DNA from: CAJCIW01 sp963833965
GTDB lineage: Bacteria; Chlamydiota; Chlamydiia; Chlamydiales; Rhabdochlamydiaceae
DNA length: 64,000 bases
NCBI GenBank assembly: GCA_963833965.1
Contig: CAWHZZ010000001.1
Coordinates: 1-64,000 of the forward strand
Reading direction: 5' to 3'
Shown: piece after piece, positions 7,812 to 17,590 of the stretch
Layout: each line of letters opens with the position of its first letter
Position numbering within the stretch: the stretch's first letter is position 1
Position numbers and translations under genes: made by a program
The notes under the pieces: generated by a model
Told to the model about the DNA's origin: nothing
What the model saw: the letters and a program-made list of their open reading frames with translations, nothing else
The model's database searches: none

Positions 7812-9133
7812 TAGTCGCTCCCAACAATTGGGGATTGTAGAAGAATGCGAGGAATACCTCCTAAGCGTCCTTGCAGATAGCTTTTTCGAATGTCTTTGTC
7901 ATAGCGCACATCTTTGTATTCGCTGAAAGATAGCAAGCTGGAAATCCCTTCCGCATTTCGTTCTGCAATCCACATTTCATCTCGTCTGAGCAGATCCTGA
8001 TCCATCAATAACACATTGTGAGTCGTAAATAATAACTGAGAGCGACTATTATGAGAACATTTTGCCAGATAGCCTTCTAAAAGACGTCTGATCAATAATG
8101 TATGTAAACTCCTGTCTACTTCATCGATGACATAAACTTTTTTGGATTGAGCTGCAGATAGTTCTAAGAAAGCAGGAAGAAGGTCGATGACGCGCTGAGA
8201 ACCGTCCGATTCTTGCCTCATATCAAACTTTGTCTCTGAACCATCAGCATTTAAATGGTAGGTAACCAGCTTTTTTGAGATTAGCTCGCCATTCTTTCGA
8301 GTAACGACAAAACGCTCATTCCCAGGTTCGGGTAATAATCTGACAGTCGTATCCTCCGCTAATTCTTCTCTCAACTTCATCTTTATCTGTTCTGGCAAAG
8401 GTAGGTTTTCAAAGGGGATCTCTTCACCACCAAGATGAGATATTCCAGTGTCTAATTGGGACAACATCTTATTCATCGTCGCATACAAAGGATGCCCTTC
8501 ATCCAAAAATTGCTCAAAAAGTTCAAATCTTGAATCAGGCGCGATCAGTTCCAAAGTATCTTTAAACCAGTCGTACACCGGCTTGAAGGCATCTATTTTT
8601 TGAGAAACCGAATTAGTGAGAAAGAGCTGATTATCGCGAGTGCCTTTGAAAGCAAACTGGAGCGATTGGTCACTCTTTAAAGAGGAATGGAAATTAGGTT
8701 CCCCTGATACTCGATGGTAAAGCGTCTTTTCACTGTTACCAGAAATATGAACCAATTTTTCTTCTAAAATGGTTTTGCGGTTAACAGAGAAGCTAAATGC
8801 ATAAACCGTCTCGTCGATTAGCAGTTCAAACTCAAACTGGGCTGGCTGTTCGACCTTTTGTGCATTTCCAAGCCTAAAACTATCTACAGCAATCAGGCTG
8901 TAGGGTTGGGTTCCTTTAACGATCAGTCCTTTTGCAAAATGCAGGGCCTTAAAAAGATTAGTTTTCCCGGATGCATTCCCCCCATATACAGCCGCAACAG
9001 GCAGAACCCCCAGTTTGAGTTTGCCTATTTTGGGGATGCGCTCCCCGTGTTGACGTTCACGGCTTGCTATCAGCGAGAAAGTTGCTTTGGTTTGGAAGGA
9101 CATCCAATTTTCAATTGAAAATCGAATCAGCAT
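7811..9133 (-). CDS. rloA: AAA ATPase RloA (AbiLi-like)
   Basis: This is a 440-residue ABC/SMC-like AAA ATPase of the AAA_15/AAA_21 group. It begins with the family start MLIRFSIENWMSF. Walker A is GGNASGKTN (about residues 52-60), and Walker B with the D-loop is VYVIDEVDRSLH (about 340-351), followed by the switch segment LLFTTHNVLLMDQ. The middle is the long insertion usual for RloA and PrrC/OLD-related sensors. It is the first gene of a three-gene unit with RloB and a phosphoesterase. Upstream AAGGAG lies in a short palindrome (AAGGAGCCTCCTT) directly before the ATG, which could hold a repressor or hide the ribosome site. All catalytic motifs look intact. Confidence 0.85.
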   Translation of the reverse strand: MLIRFSIENWMSFQTKATFSLIASRERQHGERIPKIGKLKLGVLPVAAVYGGNASGKTNLFKALHFAKGLIVKGTQPYSLIAVDSFRLGNAQKVEQPAQFEFELLIDETVYAFSFSVNRKTILEEKLVHISGNSEKTLYHRVSGEPNFHSSLKSDQSLQFAFKGTRDNQLFLTNSVSQKIDAFKPVYDWFKDTLELIAPDSRFELFEQFLDEGHPLYATMNKMLSQLDTGISHLGGEEIPFENLPLPEQIKMKLREELAEDTTVRLLPEPGNERFVVTRKNGELISKKLVTYHLNADGSETKFDMRQESDGSQRVIDLLPAFLELSAAQSKKVYVIDEVDRSLHTLLIRRLLEGYLAKCSHNSRSQLLFTTHNVLLMDQDLLRRDEMWIAERNAEGISSLLSFSEYKDVRYDKDIRKSYLQGRLGGIPRILLQSPIVGSD

Positions 9134-9472
9134 AAGGAGGCTCCTTTATGAGAGATTTTCTCTCAATATAACCTTACATTAGCCGATTTCCGACCAAATA
9201 GCAATGCTTAAAGAGAAAAAATCTCATAAGCATAACCTCCAAAGATTTAAAAAATGTCTACATATATTCGTTACTGCATGCAATACTATCATATTTAAGG
9301 ACTTGTAAAGATGGGTCAACCTAGTAAAATCTGGAAGATCTATTTTTCTAGGTCCATAGAGTTAGAGCAGGTCCTTGGAAAGGATTTATTTTACAAAATC
9401 CTGAAAATCAAAAGTCAATTTTCATAGATTACTTGTGGACTATTAGCTTATAGATATTTTAAAGAGAGGACT
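9134..9472. other. Divergent intergenic region with one tiny ORF
   Basis: This gap separates the RloAB unit from the SDR/acetate operon and must hold promoters for both. A 38-codon frame on the plus strand (9311-9427, starting MGQPSKIWKIYF) has a loosely placed AAGGA upstream. It resembles nothing I know and may be chance. No RNA gene or repeat was seen. Confidence 0.35.
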
Positions 9473-10906
9473 ATGAAAATCTTACTTACTGGAGCTAATG
9501 GATACATTGGGACTCGCCTTCTTCCCCGTTTGGTAGAGGAAGGGCATGAGATCTATGCCCTAGTAAGAAGTCGCTCTAGAATTGAAATTCCCGAGAAATT
9601 TCAATCTCAGCTCCATGTCATTGAAGCTGATCTACTTAATCCTTCCTCTTTGCTAAAGATTCCCGCTGATATCGATGCGGCTTACTATCTCGTCCATTCA
9701 ATGAGCTGTTCGCAAAAATTTTCCGAATTGGAAGCTGCTTCAGCAGAAAATTTCGCGAGTCGACTGAAAAACACGAAAGCAAAACAAATCATCTACTTGA
9801 GCGGTCTCTCAAATGAAGCCCATCTTTCCCATCATTTAACCTCGAGAAAAAGGGTAGGAGAAATCCTCCGAGAAGGAAAAGTTCCTGTGACTATCTTAAT
9901 GGCTGGAATTATTATCGGCTCGGGAAGCGCTTCATTTGAAATTATCCGAGACCTGGTTGAAAAGCTGCCCATTATGGTTGCCCCAAAATGGCTTAAGCAG
10001 CTTACCCAACCGATCGCCATAAGCGATGTTCTAGCTTATCTAACGCTAGTTTTGGGGAATTCAGCCTGCTTCGGACAGTCCTTTGAGATCGGAGGACCTG
10101 ATGTCATGAGCTACAAAGACCTTCTATTAAATTTCGCTAAAATGCGGGGGTTGAAGAGGAAAATCTTCACGGTTCCTGTGCTTACACCACGCCTCTCCTC
10201 CTACTGGCTTTTCTTTGTAACTAGTACAAGTTTTTCACTTGCCCGTTTCCTAGTCGAAAGTCTCATTAATAATGCAGTTTGCAAAGAAAATCGAATTCAA
10301 ACGCTTTTTCCTAGAAAATTACTCTCTTATGAAGAGGCTTTGCAACTGGCTTTTACCCGTACTGAAGAAGATTGGGTACCTTCAAGTTGGAAAGACACCT
10401 TAAGCGGGTCTACTTTAAATCCGGATCTTTCCATTTATATCCACGTTCCTAAATTCGGCATCTTGAACGATAGACGCACCATTCCCTTCTCTTGTCCCAT
10501 AGAACAAGTGCAAAAACGGATTTGGTCTCTAGGCGGAAGAAGAGGTTGGCCAGCGATGAATTGGGCTTGGAAACTCAGGGGTTTTCTGGATAAATTGGTG
10601 GGAGGAATTGGGCTGCGCCGAGGCAGAACTCATCCAACGCGACTGAAAGTAGGAGACGCTCTCGATTTCTGGCGCGTTTTGTTAGCAGATGAAAAAAATC
10701 GACGTTTACTTCTCTATGCTGAAATGAAATTGCCGGGTGAAGCGTGGCTTGAATTTGAGATCATCCCTCATGAAACGGGAGGGATTCTGAAACAAACAGC
10801 CTCTTTTCGTCCCAATGGAGTCTGGGGTAGATTTTATTGGTATAGTCTTTATCCGTTTCATGCTCTTATTTTCAGCCAATTGGCTAAGCATATCGCAAAG
10901 GGATAA
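9473..10906 (+). CDS. NAD(P)-binding SDR protein with DUF2867 domain
   Basis: This is a 477-residue two-part protein. Residues 1-290 are an atypical short-chain dehydrogenase fold: the dinucleotide motif LLTGANGYIGTRLLPRL opens the protein, and IIYLSGLSNE and the substrate-side helices follow. Residues about 320-477 match the DUF2867 domain (SLGGRRGWPAMNWAWKLRG, then GVWGRFYWYSLYPFHALIF). This fused arrangement is common in bacteria and is usually annotated only as NAD(P)H-binding protein; its substrate is unknown. The acetate kinase gene starts 14 bases after the stop, behind AAGGAG, so this is probably the first gene of a five-gene operon. Confidence 0.8.
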   Translation: MKILLTGANGYIGTRLLPRLVEEGHEIYALVRSRSRIEIPEKFQSQLHVIEADLLNPSSLLKIPADIDAAYYLVHSMSCSQKFSELEAASAENFASRLKNTKAKQIIYLSGLSNEAHLSHHLTSRKRVGEILREGKVPVTILMAGIIIGSGSASFEIIRDLVEKLPIMVAPKWLKQLTQPIAISDVLAYLTLVLGNSACFGQSFEIGGPDVMSYKDLLLNFAKMRGLKRKIFTVPVLTPRLSSYWLFFVTSTSFSLARFLVESLINNAVCKENRIQTLFPRKLLSYEEALQLAFTRTEEDWVPSSWKDTLSGSTLNPDLSIYIHVPKFGILNDRRTIPFSCPIEQVQKRIWSLGGRRGWPAMNWAWKLRGFLDKLVGGIGLRRGRTHPTRLKVGDALDFWRVLLADEKNRRLLLYAEMKLPGEAWLEFEIIPHETGGILKQTASFRPNGVWGRFYWYSLYPFHALIFSQLAKHIAKG

Positions 10907-10920
10907 AAAAGGAGCCAGCC

Positions 10921-12132
10921 ATGACACCAGCTAAACCGCGTATCTTGACAATCAATGGAGGCTCTTCGAGCATCAAGTTCGCCCTGTTCGAGGCAAGTGA
11001 CTCGTTTCAAAGGATTTTGGAAGGTGGCATTGATCGCGTGGGATTGCCTAACGCTACTTTACGAGTGAAGGGTATAAACCCGGCGGACAATTTCTCGAAG
11101 CCGATAGCAGCGACAGATCATACAGCAGCAGTGGGCTTCCTAATGGATTGGATCGAGCAGCGCAGTCAGCACGATGTATTGGCTGCGGTAGGGCATCGCA
11201 TGGTGCATGGCGGTCCGAAATATTGGAAACCGGAGCGAATCACTGCAAAAATGATTGAGGATCTGCACAGCCTCGAGTCTTTTGATCCTGAACATATGCC
11301 GGAGGAGATCCTGCTCGTTGAGGCGTTTCATCGCAGGTTTCCTGGTTTGCCTCAATGGGCTTGTTTCGATACTGCTTTTCATCATGACCTGCCTCGTGTG
11401 GCTAAAATGTTGCCGATTCCGCGACGCTTTGAAGCGCAAGGGGTGAGGCGGTATGGATTTCATGGATTATCGTATGAGTTTCTTGTTGGGGAATTAGGTC
11501 GCCTCGCAGGATTAGAAGCGGCACAAGGCCGAGTCATTCTCGCCCATCTTGGCAATGGAGCGAGCCTAACAGCTGTACGAGACGGCAAATCCATAGACAC
11601 AAGCATGAGCTTCACTCCAACCGCCGGAATACCTATGAGCACTCGCTGCGGCGATCTCGATCCTGGACTGGTCTGGTATTTGGCGCGCACCGATGGATTC
11701 GATGCAAAACGTTTCAATGAGATGGTCAATTTCAAGTCCGGATTGCTCGGAATATCGGAAACCAGTTCCGACATGCATGACTTGCTTAAAGCCGAAGCAA
11801 AGGACGTGCGGGCTGCTGAAGCTATAGCGCTCTTCTGTTACCAGGTTAAAAAATGGATTGGCTCATTTGCAGCGGCTTTGGGTGGTCTGGATACGCTCGT
11901 GTTCGCTGGCGGCATCGGAGAGAATGCACCTATTGTACGGGCTAGGATTTGCGGTGGACTGGAATTTCTTGGAATCGAACTCGAGGAAAAACAAAATAAT
12001 AGTAATGAGGGTGTAATTTCTTCCGGCAAGAGCCGTGTTGCGGTTCGCGTCATTCGCACGGATGAAGAATGGATGATAGCCAAGACGGTTTGCCGCGTTC
12101 TCGGTCTTGGAAAAAAGGAAATAGAGCCATGA
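10921..12132 (+). CDS. ackA: Acetate kinase
   Basis: This enzyme makes ATP and acetate from acetyl phosphate in the cytoplasm. It is 403 residues, the normal length. It opens with the phosphate-binding ILTINGGSSSIKFALFE and shows GHRMVHGG, FDTAFH, RRYGFHGLSYEF, HLGNGASLTAV and FAGGIGENAP, the standard ASKHA-fold signatures. The stop overlaps the phosphoketolase start as ATGA. Pairing with phosphoketolase is the classic arrangement: phosphoketolase makes acetyl phosphate and AckA cashes it in for ATP. No phosphotransacetylase gene is seen here. Confidence 0.96.
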   Translation: MTPAKPRILTINGGSSSIKFALFEASDSFQRILEGGIDRVGLPNATLRVKGINPADNFSKPIAATDHTAAVGFLMDWIEQRSQHDVLAAVGHRMVHGGPKYWKPERITAKMIEDLHSLESFDPEHMPEEILLVEAFHRRFPGLPQWACFDTAFHHDLPRVAKMLPIPRRFEAQGVRRYGFHGLSYEFLVGELGRLAGLEAAQGRVILAHLGNGASLTAVRDGKSIDTSMSFTPTAGIPMSTRCGDLDPGLVWYLARTDGFDAKRFNEMVNFKSGLLGISETSSDMHDLLKAEAKDVRAAEAIALFCYQVKKWIGSFAAALGGLDTLVFAGGIGENAPIVRARICGGLEFLGIELEEKQNNSNEGVISSGKSRVAVRVIRTDEEWMIAKTVCRVLGLGKKEIEP

Positions 12133-14498
12133 ATCCAAATATTCTTACTCCAGCCCTGCTCCATAAAATGGATGCCTATTGGCGGGCCGCCAACTATTTA
12201 TCGGTAGGTCAGATTTATCTCTACGATAATCCATTGCTAAAGCGGCAACTATTATTGTCGGATGTGAAGCCGCTCGTGGTCGGACATTGGGGAACAACGC
12301 CAGGCCAGAACTTCATCTATGTCCATTTGAACCGGGTGATCAAGAAATATGATCTGAATATGTTTTACATCGCAGGTCCCGGCCATGGAGGTCCGGCTCT
12401 CGTAGCCAATACATATCTCGAGGGTTCCTATAGTGAGATTTATCCGGATATCAGCCAAGACGAAACGGGAATGCAAAAGCTGTTCAAGCAATTCTCGTTT
12501 CCAGGCGGAATTTCCAGCCATGTTGCCCCAACAACTCCAGGGTCGATTCATGAAGGCGGCGAGCTGGGGTATTCACTTAGCCATGCCTTTGGAGCCGTGT
12601 TTGACAACCCCGATCTAATTGTCGCCTGTGTCATTGGCGACGGCGAAGCGGAAACAGGTCCTTTGGCAACAGCGTGGCAGTCCAATAAATTTCTCGATCC
12701 CATTACTGATGGAGCTGTGCTCCCAATCCTCCACCTCAATGGCTATAAGATCAGCAACCCAACCGTTTTGGCTCGCATCGAGCATGAGGAATTGGAGCAA
12801 TTTTTACGAGGCTGCGGCTGGACGCCCTACTTTGTAGAAGGCTGTGAACCGGAGTTGATGCATCAACTCATGGCTGCGTCTATGGAAAAGGCAATCGAAG
12901 ACATTCACCAAATCCAAGACAACGCACGCAGTAAAAACGACACCGCAAGACGGCGATGGCCAATGATTGTCCTGAGATCGCCTAAAGGCTGGACAGGGCC
13001 TAAAATCGTCGATGGGTTGCAAATCGAAGGCACGTTTCGAGCGCACCAGGTACCGATTCTAGTAAACCCCGAGCATCCTGAGCACGTCCAGCAACTTGAA
13101 AGCTGGATGAAAAGCTACAAAGCAGAAGAATTATTTGATAAGAATGGAAAGCTTATACCGGAATTGGCTGAACTGGCGCCGAAAGGTAACCGGCGGATGG
13201 GAGCGAATCCTCACGCCAACGGCGGTCTGCTGCTGCGTGATTTGCGCATGCCGGACTTTCATGAACACGCAGTCAATGTGCCAGCGCCTGGTGCTGTTGA
13301 GGGTCAAGATACTCTCGTATTGGGAAATTTTCTGCGTGACATAGCCAAATTGAATCAGGACCAGCGTAATTTCCGGATTTTCGGACCGGATGAGACGCTA
13401 TCGAATCTTTTGGGTGCAGTCTTTGAAGTCACCAATCGTCAGTGGGATGCCAGAGAAGTAAAAGATGATGAATTCCTTGCACCCGCAGGACAAGTGCTGG
13501 ATTCAATGCTCAGCGAGCACCAGTGCGAAGGTTGGCTAGAAGGATATCTGCTGACCGGGCGGCACGGTCTATTTAATAGTTATGAGGCGTTCATCCGTAT
13601 TGTCGATTCGATGTTTAGCCAGCATGCTAAGTGGCTGAAAGTGTGCTTAGAATTGCCTTGGCGCCGGAAGATCGCTTCCCTGAATTACCTGCTCGCCTCT
13701 CATGTGTGGCAGCAGGATCATAACGGCTTTACGCATCAAGATCCCGGATTTCTCGACCACGTGATCAACAAAAAGGCTACTATTGTGCGGGTTTACCTGC
13801 CGCCTGATGCCAACTGCCTCTTGTCGGTATTTGATCACTGTCTGCGCAGCCGCAACTACGTCAATGTGGTGGTTGCGGGCAAACACCCTCTCCCTCAATG
13901 GCTGACTATGGATGCTGCAGTTGTGCACTGCACAGAAGGAATTGGCATCTGGCAATGGGCTAGCAACGACCAGGATGCCGAGCCTGATGTAGTGATGGGC
14001 TGCTGCGGAGATACACCCACACTGGAAATCTTGGCTGCCGTTTCCATCTTGCGAGAGCATTTGCCCGATCTTAAAATCCGTGTGGTCAATGTCGTCGATT
14101 TGATGAAGCTCCAGTCCCAAAGCGAGCATCCGCACGGCCTCTCTGAGATGGATTTCGATTCTCTTTTTACAAAAGATAAGCACATCATCTTCGGCTTTCA
14201 TGGATATCCCACACTGATTCACCGATTGACGTATCGCCGGACCAACAGAAATCTGCATGTTCGAGGCTACAAGGAAGAAGGTACAATCACGACAGCTTTT
14301 GACATGCGGGTTCAGAATGACCTGGACCGCTTTCATCTAGTGCAAGACGTGATTGATAGATTAGCGAATTTGGGAGCTAAGGGGGCCTATCTCAAACAGA
14401 TGATGCAGGACAAACTGATCGAGCACAAACATTACATCGACAAGCACGGTCAAGACATGCCGGAAATCCGGAATTGGAAGTGGGGTAACTTTAAATAA
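12129..14498 (+). CDS. xfp: Xylulose-5-P/fructose-6-P phosphoketolase
   Basis: This TPP enzyme splits xylulose-5-phosphate (or fructose-6-phosphate) with phosphate to acetyl phosphate and a shorter sugar phosphate. From the ATG at 12129 it is 789 residues, the usual size, and begins MNPNILTPALLHKMDAYWRA. A longer frame from 12069 lies inside ackA and is rejected. Family blocks include PGHGGPALVANTYLEGSY, the TPP motif GDGEAETGPLATAW (about residue 170), ILHLNGYKISNPT, LLTGRHGLFNSYEAF and HVWQQDHNGFTHQDPG. It is coupled to ackA by ATGA and to the proton ATPase by TAATG. Which substrate is preferred cannot be read from sequence; the xylose genes at 41-45 kb could supply xylulose-5-phosphate. 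Confidence 0.96.
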   Translation: MNPNILTPALLHKMDAYWRAANYLSVGQIYLYDNPLLKRQLLLSDVKPLVVGHWGTTPGQNFIYVHLNRVIKKYDLNMFYIAGPGHGGPALVANTYLEGSYSEIYPDISQDETGMQKLFKQFSFPGGISSHVAPTTPGSIHEGGELGYSLSHAFGAVFDNPDLIVACVIGDGEAETGPLATAWQSNKFLDPITDGAVLPILHLNGYKISNPTVLARIEHEELEQFLRGCGWTPYFVEGCEPELMHQLMAASMEKAIEDIHQIQDNARSKNDTARRRWPMIVLRSPKGWTGPKIVDGLQIEGTFRAHQVPILVNPEHPEHVQQLESWMKSYKAEELFDKNGKLIPELAELAPKGNRRMGANPHANGGLLLRDLRMPDFHEHAVNVPAPGAVEGQDTLVLGNFLRDIAKLNQDQRNFRIFGPDETLSNLLGAVFEVTNRQWDAREVKDDEFLAPAGQVLDSMLSEHQCEGWLEGYLLTGRHGLFNSYEAFIRIVDSMFSQHAKWLKVCLELPWRRKIASLNYLLASHVWQQDHNGFTHQDPGFLDHVINKKATIVRVYLPPDANCLLSVFDHCLRSRNYVNVVVAGKHPLPQWLTMDAAVVHCTEGIGIWQWASNDQDAEPDVVMGCCGDTPTLEILAAVSILREHLPDLKIRVVNVVDLMKLQSQSEHPHGLSEMDFDSLFTKDKHIIFGFHGYPTLIHRLTYRRTNRNLHVRGYKEEGTITTAFDMRVQNDLDRFHLVQDVIDRLANLGAKGAYLKQMMQDKLIEHKHYIDKHGQDMPEIRNWKWGNFK

Positions 14499-17098
14499 TG
14501 GAACCTAATGCCGATAAACCTAAAGCCCCAGTATTGAAAAATCCCAATGCGAATGAGGATCTAAAATCCTTCTCCCTGGAAGAGGTTAAGAAAAAATTGG
14601 GATTCTCCCCTGATGGCCTTACTGAGGCTGAAGCGGCAAAACGGCTGACTCAATACGGATCTAACGAGATCGAAGAAAAGAAAACGAATCTATTTCTAAA
14701 ATTTCTTAGCTATTTTTGGGGACCTATTCCATGGATGATTGAAATAGCGGTGATTCTATCCGGCGTGGTTCGCCACTGGCCAGATTTTTTCATTATTCTC
14801 CTTTTACTTCTTGCCAATGCAGTAGTCGGATTCTGGGAAGAACATAAGGCAGCAGGCGCTATTGCTGCTTTGAAAGCCCAGCTTGCTGTTAAGGCTCGAG
14901 TGAAGCGCGATGGAAAGTGGAGCACTCCGGCGGCACGCGAGTTGGTTCCAGGAGACGTTATCCGATTGCGCTCGGGCGACATTGTACCTGCGGATGCAAA
15001 GCTTCTAGATGGCGATCCTGTCGAAGTAGATCAGTCTGCTTTGACGGGAGAATCATTGCCTGTCACACGCAAATCTGGAGAGTCGGTGTTTTCAGGGTCG
15101 ATTGTCCGGCAAGGAGAAATCGAAGCATTCGTCTACGGAACCGGTATGAATACCTACTTCGGTAAAACGGCACAACTAGTACAAGAAGCGCACACAGTTA
15201 GTCATTTTCAAAAAGCGGTTTTGAAGATCGGCAATTATCTGATCATTCTCGCAGGCGTTTTGGTTGCGGGAATCATAACCGTTGCGATCTTCCGAGGAGA
15301 TCCCATCCTCACCACGCTGCAGTTTGCCTTAGTCCTGACCGTTGCTTCGATCCCCGTAGCAATGCCAACGGTATTGTCTGTAACAATGGCGGTCGGGGCT
15401 CGCTTGCTCGCCAAAAAACAAGCGATTGTGAGTCGGCTCGTGGCTATTGAGGAGTTGGCTGGCGTAGATATCCTGTGTGCGGACAAGACAGGCACTTTGA
15501 CCCAGAACAAACTAACACTCGGCGATCCGTTCAGCGTAAATAATATTCCCGCTGAGCAAGTGATTCTCTATGCCGCTCTTGCATCGCGCGCGGAAAATAA
15601 CGACACTATTGATCTCGCTGTTTTGGGCGGTTTAAAAAATAAAGATGCATTGAAGGGTTATCAAATGGTCCATTTTCAGCCGTTTGATGCGGTGCATAAA
15701 CGGACCGAAGCCGTTATCAAAGGCCAGGATGGTAAAGAGTTCAAGGTGACCAAGGGAGCGCCTCAAGTGATTTTGGCCTTATCGGCTAATGTGGCCCAAG
15801 TAAAAGCTGAAGTTGAAAAAGCCGTCAATGAATTCGCAGCGTGTGGATTTCGATCACTTGGAGTAGCCAGGGCAGATGGAGAGGGAGGATGGCAATTTCT
15901 TGGCGTATTACCCCTGTTCGATCCACCAAGAGAAGATGCTAAGGCAACCATTGAGACCGCAACTCAAATGGGTGTGAAAGTCAAGATGGTCACAGGTGAT
16001 CAACTGGCCATTGCCAAGGAAACTGCTAAAAAACTAGGAATGGGCACAGACATTCTCGATGCTACCGGACTTGGCGATGTCAAGAAGCAAGAGACAGATC
16101 AAGTTGCCGAGTCGATCGAGAAGGCTGACGGTTTTGCCCAGGTGTTTCCTGAACACAAGTTTCATATTGTAGATGTCCTGCAAAAACGAGGCCATATCGT
16201 TGGTATGACGGGCGATGGAGTGAATGACGCTCCTGCACTGAAAAAAGCCGACTGCGGCATCGCTGTTTCAAGCGCGACGGACGCAGCGCGCGCGGCAGCG
16301 GCCATTGTGTTGCTAACTCCAGGCCTCTCTGTAATCATTGATGCGATCAAGGAGAGCCGAAAAATTTTTCAACGAATGAACAGCTACGCGATCTATCGGA
16401 TTGCCGAGACGCTGCGCGTGCTGTTTTTCATGACGCTGGCCATTCTGATCTTTAATTTCTATCCATTGACAGCTGTGATGATCGTAATGCTGGCATTGCT
16501 CAACGACGGCGCCATTCTATCTATTGCCTATGACAATGTTCACTATAAGAATCAGCCTGAAGGATGGAACATGAAGATGGTGCTTGGGGTTGCCACAGCC
16601 TTGGGCCTCATCGGCGTCGTATCTGCCTTCGGTTTATTTTATCTCGGCGAGCGCGTCTTTCATCTTGACCGTTCACATATCCAAACGCTGATGTATTTGA
16701 AGTTATCCGTAGCCGGACACCTGACGATTTTCCTGACGCGTACGCGAGGGCCCTTTTGGACCATCCGACCTGCAAATATTTTATGGGGTGCAGTCCTTGG
16801 CACGCAAATGATAGCGACTTTGATTGCTGTTTATGGGCTCCTCATGACACCTCTCGGCTGGAAATGGGCTGGTTTCGTTTGGGGCTATGCCATTGTATGG
16901 TTCCTCGTAAATGATCAAGTAAAATGGCTTGCCTATCGGATTTTTGATCCGGTTAAACCCAAGACATCTTCTAATTTAACGTCGCAGATCGCAAGACGAG
17001 CCCATGAGTTATATGAGAAGAGAGGAAAACAGGATGGTCATGCTGATAAGGACTGGGAGCAGGCAGAGAAGGAGATTCGAAAAGAAAAAAGCAAATGA
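14498..17098 (+). CDS. P-type proton-exporting ATPase (P3A)
   Basis: This is an 866-residue membrane ATPase of the plasma-membrane H+-ATPase class. Motifs are all present: LTGES (about residues 185-189) in the actuator domain, the phosphorylated Asp in CADKTGTLTQNK (D329), KGAP in the nucleotide domain, and TGDGVNDAPALKKAD in the hinge. The M4 segment has ASIPVAMPTV, typical of proton pumps, and about ten membrane helices can be placed. The start overlaps the phosphoketolase stop (TAATG), so one message would make acetyl phosphate, ATP and a pump that spends ATP on proton export. Such a pump could raise membrane potential or control internal pH; a role in acid tolerance is inference. Confidence 0.93.
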   Translation: MEPNADKPKAPVLKNPNANEDLKSFSLEEVKKKLGFSPDGLTEAEAAKRLTQYGSNEIEEKKTNLFLKFLSYFWGPIPWMIEIAVILSGVVRHWPDFFIILLLLLANAVVGFWEEHKAAGAIAALKAQLAVKARVKRDGKWSTPAARELVPGDVIRLRSGDIVPADAKLLDGDPVEVDQSALTGESLPVTRKSGESVFSGSIVRQGEIEAFVYGTGMNTYFGKTAQLVQEAHTVSHFQKAVLKIGNYLIILAGVLVAGIITVAIFRGDPILTTLQFALVLTVASIPVAMPTVLSVTMAVGARLLAKKQAIVSRLVAIEELAGVDILCADKTGTLTQNKLTLGDPFSVNNIPAEQVILYAALASRAENNDTIDLAVLGGLKNKDALKGYQMVHFQPFDAVHKRTEAVIKGQDGKEFKVTKGAPQVILALSANVAQVKAEVEKAVNEFAACGFRSLGVARADGEGGWQFLGVLPLFDPPREDAKATIETATQMGVKVKMVTGDQLAIAKETAKKLGMGTDILDATGLGDVKKQETDQVAESIEKADGFAQVFPEHKFHIVDVLQKRGHIVGMTGDGVNDAPALKKADCGIAVSSATDAARAAAAIVLLTPGLSVIIDAIKESRKIFQRMNSYAIYRIAETLRVLFFMTLAILIFNFYPLTAVMIVMLALLNDGAILSIAYDNVHYKNQPEGWNMKMVLGVATALGLIGVVSAFGLFYLGERVFHLDRSHIQTLMYLKLSVAGHLTIFLTRTRGPFWTIRPANILWGAVLGTQMIATLIAVYGLLMTPLGWKWAGFVWGYAIVWFLVNDQVKWLAYRIFDPVKPKTSSNLTSQIARRAHELYEKRGKQDGHADKDWEQAEKEIRKEKSK

Positions 17099-17113
17099 AG
17101 GAAAAAACAAGAC

Positions 17114-17314
17114 ATGCATATCGAGATAATTATTTATTACCTCATTTTGATAGATAGTATTGGATGTAATTTGATCGTATGGTTAGGAGAAAAGTGGTAT
17201 ACAAAGCATTTTAGATGGCTTTCACGCTTTTTTCCTCCAGCAAAAGGCTGGGCTCTGTATTATTTAATATTAATTATTTGGATAGGATCGTTATTATATC
17301 GAGCTCAACCGTAA
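17114..17314 (+). CDS. Small two-helix membrane protein
   Basis: This is a 66-residue protein that starts 15 bases after the proton ATPase, behind GAAGG. It has two hydrophobic segments, about residues 3-24 (IEIIIYYLILIDSIG) and 46-61 (WALYYLILIIWIGSLLY), with a basic loop (KWYTKHFRWLSRFF) between them. Its position, and the run of close spacings from 9473 onward, make it the last gene of the operon. It might be an accessory subunit of the pump, but I do not recognise the family. Confidence 0.6.
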   Translation: MHIEIIIYYLILIDSIGCNLIVWLGEKWYTKHFRWLSRFFPPAKGWALYYLILIIWIGSLLYRAQP

Positions 17315-17590
17315 TTAAATCTCATTCGATTTATTGATATTATCAAACCTACTAAAAAAGTGTAATCATTAAAGCGCAAAGAAAATGAATCCGCACGATA
17401 TATGTCAGAAAGCCAGTATAAAATGGCTTAAGAAGATCTGTAACCATTCGGAAATTCCGAATAATTCACAAGCCGCAGCGTTACACCGACAATTTCCGTG
17501 GACCATTTGTGGACCACTGGCATACAAAAAAGTGCGATAAATCACGACAGTTCGCAGTAGCTCGAAAGGCTGGTTTTCCGCTATGATTTT
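17315..17590. other. Intergenic region before tRNA-like attachment site
   Basis: No convincing gene was seen. It holds a short inverted repeat (ATTCGGAA-A-TTCCGAAT, near 17453-17469) and a doubled GTGGACCA (about 17499-17517). The doubled motif lies about 70 bases before the attachment site and may be left over from earlier insertions. No U-tract terminator for the preceding operon was found. Confidence 0.35.

Noticed and set aside
11140..12164. Several 70-108 codon minus-strand frames in the acetate kinase gene
   Set aside because: Shadows of the ackA coding sequence with no independent support.
13647..14336. 229-codon minus-strand frame
   Set aside because: It lies entirely inside the phosphoketolase gene, whose protein is full length and well matched; no family or ribosome site on the minus strand.
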